DNA of 64,000 bases from Omphiscola glabra (GCA_964017045.1 OZ024794.1:9125099-9189098), one strand, 5' to 3'; counted from the first letter of the stretch, positions 22,670 to 34,324 are shown. The notes: generated by a model from the sequence alone, not told the origin. Numbers and translations are program-made.

Positions 22670-23058
22670 CCAATGGACTACGATGAGTCGATTGTTTTGT
22701 CATGTGATAAGAGTAAGTATGAGTAAGACTTCCGGTAGGCTGTCTGCAACACACTAGTCGCTCACAAATTTTTCTTCAAACAACTTTCTTCCTTTAATCA
22801 TAACTGAATTATAATTATTGTCACATTTATGATTGTCATTTAAAAAAACACGTGTATTCAAGAATATTTTGAAAAGTAAAATTTTTAATTAACATTGGGG
22901 AAGCGCTGATGGAGACAAACATTTTGCTTAAAAATTAATGATAATGGTTGATCAGCTGTTATCCGTTGTTATGTGTTGTTATGTGTAGCAGACAGCCTAC
23001 CGAAGGCTTACACATATCACGTGACAAAACAAGGAAGTGATTAATCGAAGTCCATTCG
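22670..23058. mobile_element. Fold-back element with arms of about 87 bp
   Basis: The left arm (22670-22757) and right arm (22972-23058) are inverted copies with mismatches. Shared blocks are ATGGACT, TTGTTTTGTCA and GGTAGGCTGTCTGC. The spacer of about 215 bp is AT-rich. No target duplication was clear. The short frame starting ATGACTATGGCTCC near 22657 lies across the arm edge and is not a gene. Confidence 0.65.
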
Positions 23059-23753
23059 AAAAATAAGTCAAATGTTCACATATGACCGAAAACGATGATT
23101 GCATTTTGAAGGCATACTTCAATGTCTCACCATTATTATAGCTATACTAGTGTGTGTCTGTATACACGCGTGTTACGAGCCCATAATACCAAGGGTTCGA
23201 TGGCTACGTTTTGTCTAGGGTTTAATTATATTTACTTCATTAACAGCTGATTATCAGAATACAGTATCTTTATTAACACAACTAAATCGTCAACCGCCAT
23301 CACAACAACTATACACAACAATTCTACGTCATTTTCCCTTCCCACAAAATACGTCACAAAATACTAAGCCTAATAGATAATGCAACACATATCCTCTCTA
23401 AACAACACGCAATCACATTTCACATTGAAGTCCTTAACAACGCGTGTGCGCGGGAGTGTGTTTTTATAACTTTGTCTGGCAAGAATGTTTACTTATGAGC
23501 CATTATCGCGGAAACTTCAACTGTTTTCAGGTTCCAATAATAATGGTCCTTGCAATCTATTTTTATTGATTCATTAAGATTTCAGATCTACGATAGGCCA
23601 TATTAATAGCTGAGCACCTGTCAGGTGAGCCAAAGTCAGGGCAGCGTTGTAGGGTTTATCAACACTCGTGGTCATAGGGCGCCTTGGCATTTCTTAAACC
23701 AAGCTAAGGCCAACACGTCTCGCACTGAGGTCGGGAGAGGGAGAGAGAGAGAG

Positions 23754-23789
<36 letters not shown>

Positions 23790-24204
23790 GGGATGGGGTG
23801 GTTGGGCGGATTTTGGAAGATTACCAGAAATTTGTTGGAAGGAAAATTATTAGATGATAGTTTCTTTGAACGGAAAATGGAATAAGTTCAAAAGGAAGTT
23901 AATTCAATTTTTTTTAATAATGCGGAAAAGAAAAAAAAATTAAAAAACAAACATTTACAAGTTTCCATTTTCCCCAATAGTTCCTTCTCACATTCCCTTA
24001 AATAAAAATTCCGTCGAAAAATGTTGATTAGACTAGTAAAAACTTTCCCTTTGGTAAAAAATTCTTTCTGGGTACGATTTCTGCGAGGCTGCGCTGTTTA
24101 ATAATAACGGAAGAAGAAAACCTTAAATTAATTAAATGTTTTGATTCTGGATACATTTCAGGGACAATAATCATTTGTGATGTTTATCTGTGTTCGGCAA
24201 CCTT
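23059..24204. other. Unique AT-rich spacer with (GA)n
   Basis: Holds a (GA)n microsatellite at about 23741-23790 and poly-A/T stretches. No gene recognised. Confidence 0.5.
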
Positions 24205-25070
24205 ATTATATAACGCTCATATTATTTCACTTAAAATGCAAAAGACTTTGTTATGAGGGATGATGTGTTTTGTTACACGCATAGCACGCCTTCCACGTGC
24301 ATGACCCCTCGTGAACTCTCGTGACCGCCTTTGAAGTGTGGCTAACAAAAACTTTCCCTTGTTTACAAAAAGCTTCGTTATTCAGAACCGTATTTAAGGA
24401 TCTGGATAAAACGGTAAAGCAAAACAATGCATTAGACGGTTCTAGACATTAGTAGGAAATGTCTATAAAAGGGCTGAACGATAGAGAGAGGGGGAGAGAT
24501 TTTCCTTTCCTGGATTACGAGGCATGCTGTGTGTCATTATACTTTGTTGTGTGTAGAGATTTTTATTTCCTCGTACAATTTTGTGCTCATTGTATTTTTA
24601 TATACAGTACCGGTACCAGCAAATCTGTAAGTTTATAATTTTAATCATATTTCTCTTGCTGTTATTATTTAATTGAAGTTCACAAATTAAAAAGTTATTA
24701 ATTGTAATTAGCTCTGGCCTTGATTGTCGTTTTATTTTTTGTTATTTTTTAAACTTTGGGTATCGTTCTTTATTATGGACTGTTTTTAGAACGAGCCATA
24801 GACTAAAATTAAGAGATTAAATTCTCCATTTATAACGGTCCGTCATAACTTCATTTATCCATAAGAGTGATACCGTGGATATTATTACACTTTAAAATGC
24901 AAAGGACTTCAGTTATCCATAAGAGTGAGACCGTTGATCTTATGTGCCTTTAAAATGCAAAAGATTTTTATTTATCATTAAGAGTGATACCGTGAATATT
25001 ATTACACTTGAAAATGCAAAAGACTCGAGTTATCCATAAGAGTGATAACAAGAATCTTATTTCACTTAAA
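24205..25070. repeat. 58-bp tandem repeat, about 4 copies, split by a solo LTR
   Basis: Units share TTATCCATAAGAGTGATACC and CACTTTAAAATGCAAAAGAC. The left remnant ends at 24248 and the array resumes at 24848, exactly where the LTR ends, so the LTR entered an existing array. Confidence 0.85.
24249..24847 (+). mobile_element. Solo LTR, copy 1
   Basis: Starts TGTTATGAGGG, ends CGGTCCGTCATA, and is flanked by the 4-bp duplication ACTT (24245-24248 and 24848-24851). A TATA box lies at 24464-24470. Long blocks are near-identical to 51980-52581 (for example TTATACTTTGTTGTGTGTAG and CAGTACCGGTACCAGCAAAT). No internal retrotransposon genes flank it, so it is a solo LTR left by recombination. Superfamily unknown. 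Confidence 0.8.
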
Positions 25071-25119
25071 TTTAAAGACGTTTTAGTAGGAAGAGCGGCA
25101 CGTCTAATCACTTAACAAG

Positions 25120-25460
25120 CCACTCGAAGGCCCCGCCCTCCTCCATAAGTGGTAATGTAAGGCGCGGGGTAAACCTTGGCGTCCCCCGCGCGCCCCGGGA
25201 ATGTCAAGACTCCCCGAGATCGAGTAGAGCACACACCATTTGGCCAATAATTAGACACAAGCGGTGGCTAAATAAACCGGACGAGTTTGCTGCAAACTAA
25301 AACACCGCTTTGGTGGACGACAAACAAAATGTCAACGAAACCCGAGAGTTTGGAGTTGCCCCCCGCCCCCCACTCGAGCGTTCTCGATGTTTGCAGCAGA
25401 CGGTGGTCCCCACGACCTCGGCATTGATGCAGGCGACGGTCCTGACGCTCCATCGAACAT
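25120..25460. promoter_or_regulatory. GC-rich, CpG-containing segment, possible promoter
   Basis: Clearly GC- and CpG-richer than its surroundings (GGCGCGGGG, CCCCCGCGCGCCCCGGG), with a CCAAT motif near 25242. No TATA box or downstream exon was convincing. Promoter is only one possibility. Confidence 0.2.
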
Positions 25461-25626
25461 TAAAAAAAAAAATTTTGTTACAAAAAAAAAAAATATATAT
25501 ATATATAATATATATATATTGTTTATTAGTTTGTCGATCATAGCAATTGCAATTTCGATGACCTGATTGGGACATTGTTTTCTGAGTCAGTTTCGAAGAG
25601 GCTAACATTCTAAATCCTAAGTTGTT

Positions 25627-25664
<38 letters not shown>

Positions 25665-26242
25665 TCGGGGCCAAACTTTTATCACTCCAAAAGAAATTAA
25701 AAAAAAAAATCCTTTTAATTTCAAGAACTGTCACTCGGATAATTCTCGAAAAGTTGATATTGCCTCCGTTTATTAAAATCTTTTTTTTGAAAGTCCGGCC
25801 CAGAAATGTGAACAGATATTTGGGAATCGTTGAATCGATTCTGGTTGTTAAATATTTGTGACATTTCGGTGGCCAAGTTTTTTTTTGGAGCAAAGCTGAC
25901 AGTGTGTTGAACGAAAGCGTACTCAGTGGTTAATGACTGCTCGCCCGCAGAGAGATAACATCTCCAAATCTCCTGATATGAGCTTCTGGCGTGTGATCCA
26001 AGCGCTGGGATAAGAAACAGACACATTTGTCATCCATGTTTGACGTTCAACACTTGAATATGTCAGTTCCTTTGTCTGCGCCCGCTCTCTTCAATACTCA
26101 TAGCCATTGAAACTTGTTACTTCTAGGAGAGCGCATACTATGCTGGATCACGTTATCTTCTCCATATTCATGGTCAATGTTATTGTAACTTATTGTAACT
26201 AGGCTGGATCCAAAGTGTTTAATAATATTCCCAGCTTTTGAT
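25461..26242. other. Spacer with (AT)n and poly-T
   Basis: Contains poly-A tracts, (AT)n at about 25492-25520 and a pure T run of about 33 at 25627-25659, followed by unique sequence. No gene recognised. Confidence 0.5.
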
Positions 26243-26570
26243 AATATCCAAAGTAAATTATAAATGTAAATGAGATATCCAGAGAAAAATATAAATGTAA
26301 ATTACATATCCAGCGTAAAATATAAATATAAATTACATATCCAGAGTAAAATATAAATATAAATGAGATATTCAGAGTAAAATATAAATATAAATGAGAT
26401 ATCCAGAGTAAAATATAAATATAAATGAGATATCCAGAGTAAATTATAAATATAAATGAGATATCCAGAGTAAATTATAAATATAAATGAGATATCCAGA
26501 GTAAATTATAAATCTAAATGAAATATCCAGAGTAAAATATAAATTTAAATTAAATATCAAGAGTAAAATA
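26243..26570. repeat. 31-bp minisatellite, 10 copies
   Basis: The unit contains GAGATATCCAGAGTAAATTA followed by TAAATATAAAT. AT-rich, with more diverged end units. Confidence 0.95.
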
Positions 26571-26805
26571 CTCAAAGTTAGACTTAAATATCTAACAATA
26601 GAGTGTAATGCCCGAGGTTTGGGTTGGGGGGGGGGATCCAATGGTCATATTTCTTTCAAACTTCATAGTCTTTGGCGTAGGCGCAAGTGCGCAAGAAGGG
26701 GATGGACGTTAGGTGGTTAAGTGTTCTCTAGATATTATCATGTTCACAAAGTGAACTTTTCACAACAAATCACGAATCTTATTGTTTTCTTGAATGTGAC
26801 AAAAA

Positions 26806-27066
26806 AATGAACCAACACATTCTGTCACAACAAGAATGAACCACCCCATTCTGTCACAACAAGAATGAACCACCCCATTCTGTCAAAATTAGAATGAACC
26901 ATCCCATTCTTTCACAATAAGAATGAACCACCCCCATTCTGTCACAATTAGAATGAACCACGCTATTCTGTTACAATAAGAATGAACCACCCCATTCTGT
27001 CACAATAAGAATGAACCACCCCATTCTGTCACAATAAGAATGCACCACCCCATTCTGTCACACTAT
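26806..27066. repeat. 29-bp minisatellite, 9 copies
   Basis: The unit contains AATGAACCACCCCATTCTGT followed by CACAATAAG, itself an imperfect inverted pair (AATG and CATT). Confidence 0.95.
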
Positions 27067-27165
27067 AGAATTAAATTTCTGACAGACCACGGGTGCACTT
27101 GGTGGCAGTCTTAGTGCGCACATAATGACACACCTACATTAACGAGTCAACGTGAACAAATCAAG

Positions 27166-27236
27166 TACACACCACCCACCCATCCCAGCTTCACAACCAC
27201 CCACACATCCCAGCTTCACAACCACCCACAAACTAC
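27166..27236. repeat. Short tandem repeat, about 25 bp, 3 copies
   Basis: Three copies of CATCCCAGCTTCACAACCAC. Confidence 0.8.
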
Positions 27237-27599
27237 TGACTGCCATTTACCAAAGTCTTTTAAAGATTTTTTTGTTTACCAAGCTGACGAGGGTCATCTC
27301 CTCTTGCCATTCCCAAGAACCGTTCATCAGTTAATAGTGTTACTTTTATTTCTTCTTCTTCTTATAGGCAATCACAAAGTTTTTGATATTTAAAAAAACT
27401 CAACACATCACGTCATATGTATATTTGAGCTAAGGTTTATATCTTTACTCTTTAACCCAAATCTTCAACCAAACTCATATTATTTTTTTTTGCACAGATA
27501 TTTCTCTCTACTACTAGCATAAAAACATATCCTAGCTAAACGACCATAAATTCCTACCCTTCCATAATTGCGCACCCAACCCGGCCATAATTTGCCTAA

Positions 27600-27930
27600 C
27601 CGAACCGTCCAATAATACTTGTTCCCCCCTTACCCGTCCTTACCTACACTCCCTCACCCCACCGGGCACCCCCTTCCCCAATATCACGAACAAAAACGAC
27701 TGAGATGGTGTTCGTAACGGCACGCGTAGTCCCACTGCACTTGTCGGTCCGAGCCGAACAGAGCCGGGAATACTGTGTTGCGCGGCCCCCCCCTCCTCCC
27801 CCCCCCGTCTCCCCCTCCCTCTCGGCACGTACAGAAGAGGAAGAAGGGAAGTTAGCGCGGTGGGACCATTTGCAAACCAGCATGTTGGCCTGCTTACATT
27901 GTGCGGGCTGCGCTTCTAGTGATTTCAGTT
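27600..27930. promoter_or_regulatory. GC-rich CpG segment, possible promoter
   Basis: CpG-rich sequence with long C runs (27787-27812) in an otherwise AT-rich stretch. Open frames on both strands are low-complexity Pro/Arg/Gly. A promoter island is possible but no transcript signal confirms it. Confidence 0.2.
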
Positions 27931-28744
27931 AACACGTCTGGCGTATTTCACATGGATGTTGGCAGGGAAGTCACGGGTTATTCTCATTAAGCTTATTTCT
28001 TCTGTTGTGGGATTATTATAGTGCCTGTGAATATTTTTTATTTGTTGGATACATTATCCAGGATATCCACTGGAGTACCGGTGCCGTCCCCCTTGAAGAA
28101 ATCAGTTCTGGTTGTGGATGTTTAGGTTTAGGGTTTCCCTGAATCTACTGACAAAGGTTGGTATATTTACAAATTAATGCTGTAAATAGATTGAGTTTAA
28201 ATCAGTGCACACAGCCTATCAGATCTATTTATAACTACGGGAATTCATGCAGTGTGAGACAACACGTTCGTATTGGATTACACATCAATATTTCTAGTAG
28301 CGCTACTGACACCACTGTAGACTGTTGTAAAAGTAGTAAGAGTAAGGGTGTTTATTTGTACGCTTGACTAACCAACGCACACATTCTTGACTAAAAATCG
28401 AATGGATTGCCATGTAGGCAGTCTGGCCAAAATCGAAATGTTCTCACTGAACTTCCATCATGCTAATTAAATATTTATATTGTGTTTGGCTGGGTGGTTG
28501 GGAGTGTGTGGAGGGGAGGGGGCTCGGATTATGGATGTGGGAATGGAGGGGGGCGCTCGGGCTGTTGGTGGGTGTCTCGGAGACTACATTTAATATCGAT
28601 ACAGTGCTGAGTGATACGAAAGCTTTACCAGCAGATGCAATGATGACCCCAACCTATATTATAGTTGCAGCAAGGATGGCTCGAGATACCATACAGGCTA
28701 ATGCTCATCTGTGGTACCTCATTTCATTAGGTTAGGTAGGATAG
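27931..28744. other. Unique spacer with G-rich tract
   Basis: A G-rich stretch near 28485-28575 has G-quadruplex potential. Otherwise no recognised feature. Confidence 0.4.
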
Positions 28745-28840
28745 ATGTAGGGTTCAGGTTAGGGTGAGGGATATATTTAGGGTTCAGGTTAGGGTGAGGG
28801 ATCGATTTAGGGTTCAGGTTAGGGTGAGGGATACATTTAG
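28745..28840. repeat. 30-bp repeat with telomere-like TTAGGG motifs, 3 copies
   Basis: Units contain TTTAGGGTTCAGGTTAGGGT followed by GAGGGAT, so each has two TTAGGG-like hexamers. A YY1-like CAAGATGGCGGCC follows at about 28899. Confidence 0.85.
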
Positions 28841-29443
28841 GAAGTTTTTTTTCATTATTTTTAAACGTTTTATTCTTAATTTTACGGGTCGTGTCAACCA
28901 AGATGGCGGCCATGTTAAAAAAAACGCGGTACCAGTAGCGTTCAATTACCACAATACATATTAATATTATACCGGTATAGTTGTCTCGGGTGCAAGTAAA
29001 CATTCCCCATTCTACAACAATAATAGGTCGTACAGGACACAAAAAGAGACATGTCTTGGAGCCAGGTACTGACAGTACTGTGTCTGGGTGAGTTTATTGT
29101 GGATGACGGGTATAATCACTGTAAGAGAAAACTGTAATGTGATGGATGATGGCCCGGGCATCACGGGACAAAGTGATAGTTCATAAAACAAGTACATATA
29201 CAAACTCATAGTAGATATAACTAGAGCATACAAAATGATACTGCATATAAATAGTACATATAACAAGTGCATATAAGAATAGTTGAACATTTTCATATTG
29301 ATATACATGTATCTATCTAAATGCGACTTAAGGCTTAAGGCTCTTGCCATTGGTCAGTGCTCCATTCCTGAGTATCGAGGAGTGCTGTTAACTGATTGGT
29401 TAGAGATTTTATTGAAATATATATATATATATATATAAACATA

Positions 29444-29585
29444 CAGTGGCGTAAGAAGAGGGGTGCGGAGGGGGCGGTACGTCCCTGGCGGCAATTTTTT
29501 TCTGTATATACAAGGGCGTCATTTGTGGTTAGTAGCAGACATTTTCGTGGAAAAGGGGGCGGCACTAAACCTAACTACGCCACTG
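29444..29585. mobile_element. Diverged hAT-like MITE
   Basis: CAGTGGCGTAAGAAG at the left and CTACGCCACTG at the right form inverted ends. The interior differs from the 9158 family, and the flanking 8 bases do not match, so it is older or a different subfamily. Confidence 0.55.
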
Positions 29586-29866
29586 ATTTATATATTTCTT
29601 CATTTTTTGTTGGGGTGGGGTGGGGGGTAGCTTATTTAAGATGTAAAACGTGATTTTAAGGCACACCCCCTCCCCTAAATTCATTGTATTGTTCCTATAA
29701 CTACTCTACAGGTATATTAATAAGCCACATCAAGTGCCCTCCATGTATGAACACCCCCCTCCCCCCACTACCCATCCCAGTCACGCTACTATGGAGTGGC
29801 TAATGGAAATAAAATACATTTAAATGAAAACTAAACAAAAATTTCTAAAACATTCAGATTGACCAC
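29586..29866. other. Spacer
   Basis: Contains C-rich runs near 29753. No recognised feature. Confidence 0.4.
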
Positions 29867-30190
29867 ACAACTCCTTTGTCACGGTGCACAATCAACCCCT
29901 TCGTCACGGTGCACATCAACTCCTTTGTCACGGTGCACAATCAATCCTTTTGTCACGGTGCATATCAATTCCTTTGTCACAGTGCACATCAACTTCTTTG
30001 TCACGGTGTACATCAATTCCTTTATCGCGGTGCACACCAACCCTCTTGTCACGGTGCACATCAACCCCTTTTGTCACGATGCACTTCAACTCCTTTGTCT
30101 CGGTGCACGTCAACCCCTTTGTCACGGTGCACATCAAACCCTTTGTCGCGGTGCACAATCAACCCCTTTGTCGCGGTGCACATCAACTCA
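29867..30190. repeat. 24-bp minisatellite, about 13 copies
   Basis: The unit contains CCTTTGTCACGGTGCACATC. Frequent single-base indels (CACAATCAAC against CACATCAAC) shift the frame, so the several 60 to 140 codon frames here are not a protein. Confidence 0.95.
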
Positions 30191-30993
30191 GTTTTCCCCT
30201 TGCGGTATGAAATCATTCATGAATCTTTAAGTAGACGACCTGACTTCTACACACCTTGTGTCGCCAACAACGGCTTTTGTTTTCTAAAGTCATAAACCGT
30301 AATCAAAATACGGCTTACTCTTACCGGTCTGTAACCCTTTCGTCAATGAACGCCATCTGGTGCGCATCATAACAAAGTTGAAGTGCTGGATCGAATCTCA
30401 CCACGTCGGACAACTGCCGGGATTGTTAGATGTAATATGGATTGCTGTGTCTCCCCACAATGACCGAATTCTACTCGACTGTGAAGTGGGCTTCCGTTGG
30501 TGGTTTTCTCTTACAAATCATCACAAGTCTCCGAAGTGACAGTGGAGACTTACAATTCATCTGTTGATACATACTTGATTTACATACAACTGTTCACTAC
30601 CGATCCATCTACGACTTACAAAATATCTGTTCACTACTTGATACATCCAGGACTTTCTATGTACCATGCATTGAAATTCTCATTGTGACTAAAATTTAAA
30701 CATTATGTTGCTTACCTGAAGTATTTTAGTGACAGTTGCATATGTTTGCATTGTACTTACTTCAAATAGTATGTAGCAACATAGCATGCTTAGAAATTTA
30801 CATACAGTGACGTATAAATGAATGGCTGGCACTATGCCTACCCCCATGTTGACATTGGGCAATGTTACAATACTAAAATATCACGACTGACAGTGACTCA
30901 GGCAGACACCTACAATTTATTAAGTTAACTTTAAAATTACAAAATCAAATAGGGTAAAACTAAGGCTATTCACTTACAGTTGACAGTACAGCA
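30191..30993. other. Unique spacer
   Basis: GGATCGAATCTC near 30388 resembles a polymerase III B box but no A box precedes it. Donor-like TTACCT and TTACAG motifs occur on the complement. No gene recognised. Confidence 0.4.
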
Positions 30994-31815
30994 ATGGTGT
31001 GCTCTCCCTGTAACTGTATGCCCATTAGTACTCACTAGTAGATGCGCTCTACCTGTAACTGTATGCCCAGCAGTACTCACTAGTAGATGCGCTCTACCTG
31101 TAACTGTATGCCCAGCAGTACTCACTAGTAGATTTGCTCTACCTGTAACTGTATGCCCAGCAGTACTCACTGGTAGATTTGCTCTACCTGTAACTGTATG
31201 TCCAGCAGTACTCACTGGTAGATGTGCTCTACCTGTAACTGTATGCCCAGCAGTACTCACTGGTAGATGCGCTCTACCTGTAACTGTATGCCCAGCAGTA
31301 CTCACTAGTAGATGCGCTCTACCTGTAACTGTATGCCCAGCAGTACTCACTGGTAGATGTGCTCTACCTGTAACTGTATGCCCATTAGTACTCACTAGTA
31401 GATGCGCTCTACCTGTAACTGTATGCCCAGCAGTACTCACTGGTAGATGTGCTCTACCTGTGACTGTATGCCCTGCAGTACTCACTGGTAGATTTGCTCT
31501 ACCTGTAACTTTATGTCCAGCAGTACTCACTGGTAGATGTGCTCTACCTGTAACTGTATGCCCAGCAGTACTCACTGGTAGATGTGCTCTACCTGTAACT
31601 GTATGCCCAGCAGTACTCACTGGTAGATGTGCTCTACCTGTAACTGTATGCTCAGCAGTACTCACTGGTAGATGTGCTCTACCTGTAACTGTATGCCCAG
31701 CAGTACTCACTGGTAGATGTGCTCTACCTGTGACTGTATGCCCAGCAGTACTCACTGGTAGATGTGCTCTACCTGTAACTGTATGCCCAGCAGTACTCAC
31801 TGGTAGATGTGCTCT
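30994..31815. repeat. 45-bp minisatellite, 18 copies, with a hairpin in each unit
   Basis: The unit contains ACCTGTAACTGTATGCCCAG and CAGTACTCACTGGTAGATG. GGTAGA and TCTACC pair across five bases at each unit junction. Frames of 290 (+) and 299 (-) codons are open because 45 is a multiple of three and the unit has no stop in them. I treat them as non-coding. Confidence 0.95.
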
Positions 31816-32042
31816 TTCAAGCACTTTCCAAAATTCACACACCCTGAAATAGGAAAACACCCTAAACACATGTGATCAGGCGTCTTACAAGCAACGCCAT
31901 AGGGGGGGGGGCGCCCTGGCCGGACACTGCTAATTAGCCCCCTGGTGTACAGTTAAAACTGTTGTACGATGATTTCTGTTCGTACAAAGAAGCCCAATTA
32001 CGCATATGCCGTTTAGCGATACTAGTCTTATTGACTCTAACC

Positions 32043-32405
32043 GCACCACTCTCTCCCTGTGCCACTGCTTTCTCTTTGCTCCATCACTCTCTCGCTGTTC
32101 CACCACTCTCTCCCTGTTCCACCACTCTTTCCCTGTGCCACCACTCTCTCCCTGTTCCACCACTCTTTCCCTGTGCCACCACTCTCTCCCTGTGCCACCA
32201 CTCTCTCCCTGTGCCACCGTTCTCTCCTTGTGAAATCGCTCTCTCCCTGTGCCCCCGCTCTCTCTCTGTGCTACCTCACTCTCACTGTTCCACTACTCTC
32301 TCCTTGTTCCACCACTCTCTCCCTACGCCACCACTCTCTACCTATGCCACCGCTCTCCCCCTGTGCCACCACTCGCCCCCTGTGCCACTGCTCTCTCCCT
32401 GTGCC
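32043..32405. repeat. 19-bp pyrimidine-rich minisatellite, about 19 copies
   Basis: The unit is CCACCACTCTCTCCCTGTG, with TTCC/TGCC and CTTTCC variants. One strand is nearly all pyrimidine. Confidence 0.95.
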
Positions 32406-32648
32406 ACACCTCTCCATACCTCCGCTGTTACCATGTTTTACTACCCTCTCCACCTTTGGAAGGGAAGCTAGATATGTGGCCACTGTGAGGTAGCTAGATA
32501 GGTCGCCAATGGAGAAGTTGTAGATATGTGGCCAATGGAAGGGAAGCTAGAGATGAGGCCTGTGGAAAGGGATGCCAGATATGTGGTCAAAAGAAAGAAC
32601 ACCAGGACTCCAATAATAGAGAGCAATCAGTTCATGGTGATGACCATG

Positions 32649-32960
32649 TACAATATATGCGGGACTTACACAATATATGCGGGACTTACACAATATATGC
32701 GGGACTTACACAATATATGCGGGACTTACACAATATATGCGGGACTTACACAATATATGCGGGACTTACACAATATATGCGGGACTTACACAATATATGC
32801 GGGACTTACACAATATATGCGGGACTTACACAATATATGCGGGACTTACACAATATATGCGGGACTTACACAATATATGCGGGACTTACACAATATATGC
32901 GGGACTTACACAATATATGCGGGACTTACACAATATATGCGGGACTTACACAATATATGT
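32649..32960. repeat. 20-bp minisatellite, 15 to 16 near-perfect copies
   Basis: The unit GGGACTTACACAATATATGC repeats with essentially no internal substitutions, unlike every other array here. On the minus strand each unit carries TGTGTAAGT, a 5' splice-donor-like sequence. Open frames follow from three units making 60 bp. Confidence 0.97.
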
Positions 32961-33291
32961 GATTGAATTTACCCCTGCTGTATGTTTAATTGTTTATGTC
33001 TTTTATTCCCATATCGCAGAATGCTCATACTCCCCCCTTCCAGCGCCCCCTCACCCCAAACCGTCCTGGTCAAACACGCCATGAAATCCGGTAAATGAAT
33101 CTCGCAAAGATGCTTAATTCACACTGGAACATTATCATTGCCTATCATTGCCTATCATCCAGTACCATCATTTCTGTCGCATTTTTGTCTGGAACTAAGG
33201 CAGACACAAGCCCTGGAACAGCGTTACATTTTCAGAGTATTCTTTTAGATCCACTTTAAAGGGTTTTTATCTTTTTACACAAGTTGCCATG

Positions 33292-33806
33292 TTAGAATCA
33301 TCCATACACACGTATCGATGCTAGAGTCATTCATACACACGTATCGATGCTAGGGTCATCCATACACACGTATCAATGCTAGAGTCATTCAAAGACACGT
33401 ACAGTGGCGTAGTGAGGGGGGAGCAAGGGGGGCATCATGCCCCGGGCGCTACTCACAAAGGGGCGCCAAATGGTATATTTTACTATATATTGTATGGTTT
33501 TCGAATAAAGGGGGGGGCGCTAAAAAGATATTGGGGGGCGCTAAAAGGTATTGTGCCCCGGGCGCGACTTAAGGTCGCTACGCCACTGGACACGTATCAA
33601 TGCTATTGTCATCCATACACACGTATCAATGCAAGAGTCATCCATACACAAGTATTAATGCTAGAGTCATCCTTACCCAAGTATCAATGCTAAAGTCATC
33701 CATACACACATATCAACGCTAGAGTCATTCATACCCAATTATTAATGCTGGAGTCATCCATACACTAGTATCAATGCTAGTGTCATCCAACACAAGTATC
33801 AATGCC
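33292..33806. repeat. 29-bp minisatellite, about 11 copies, split by a MITE
   Basis: The unit contains AGTCATCCATACACACGTAT followed by CAATGCTAG. The array is interrupted at 33402-33588 by a hAT MITE and continues in register after it. Confidence 0.93.
33402..33588 (+). mobile_element. hAT-type MITE with CAGTGGCGTAG ends, inside a minisatellite
   Basis: Same family as 9158-9362. A perfect 8-bp duplication GACACGTA lies at 33394-33401 and 33589-33596 and derives from the array unit itself. It has two copies of the internal GCGCTAAAAAGGTATTG motif. Confidence 0.93.
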
Positions 33807-34139
33807 TATTGCTATTCATCAGTATAACAGTATCAACCGTAGACTTACCAAGACCAAGCTATTAAAAACTAAATCGCCTAGACTCTTTTCAATGATCCAC
33901 GGATTAGAGGCTGCAAACTGCACACAGCTGTTTAGCATTTCTCATCTGAACAGTTGGTGTGGACAAAGTGAACATATCGCTGAACAGTTGGTGTGGACAA
34001 AGTGAACATATTGTCACAGTGGATTCAATTTATATTTAAACACTTCTAGTCACATCGTCTCTGTAGTGAGTCACCCTTGGAATCGTTCAAAGTTAGAGAA
34101 AAACAATTGTTTGGTGGTCGCTAAATGTTTCTATTTTAC

Positions 34140-34324
34140 TTGGTTAATGGAAATTTGATTGAAAGTAATTTCGTAGACAGAAAATTGATCGACGGAAATT
34201 TGATCGAACGTGAACTGAATTTTTTTTTTTTTTTTACAAAATCGACCAAACTTTCGTTCGACCATACTTCCGTCGACCAATTTTCCGTCGACGAAATTCC
34301 TTTCCATTAAATTTCCGATAACCA
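34140..34324. mobile_element. Fold-back element with arms built from a short repeat
   Basis: TTGGTTAATGGAAATTTGAT at the left pairs with ATTAAATTTCCGATAACCAA at the right. The arms, about 80 bp each, carry repeated GTCGACGGAAATT-like motifs and are separated by a run of T (34220-34235). No coding capacity. Confidence 0.6.

Noticed and set aside
22657..22720. Short exon starting ATGACTATGGCTCC with a GTAAGT donor
   Set aside because: The segment lies across the start of an inverted repeat whose other arm is at 22972-23058, so the sequence is explained by a fold-back element.
30380..30400. tRNA or SINE B box (GGATCGAATCTC)
   Set aside because: No A box 30 to 60 bases upstream on either strand and no cloverleaf.
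30970..31869. Repeat protein of 299 residues on the minus strand
   Set aside because: Both strands are open because the 45-bp unit lacks stops. No start context, signal peptide or conserved domain, and end units are random-looking.
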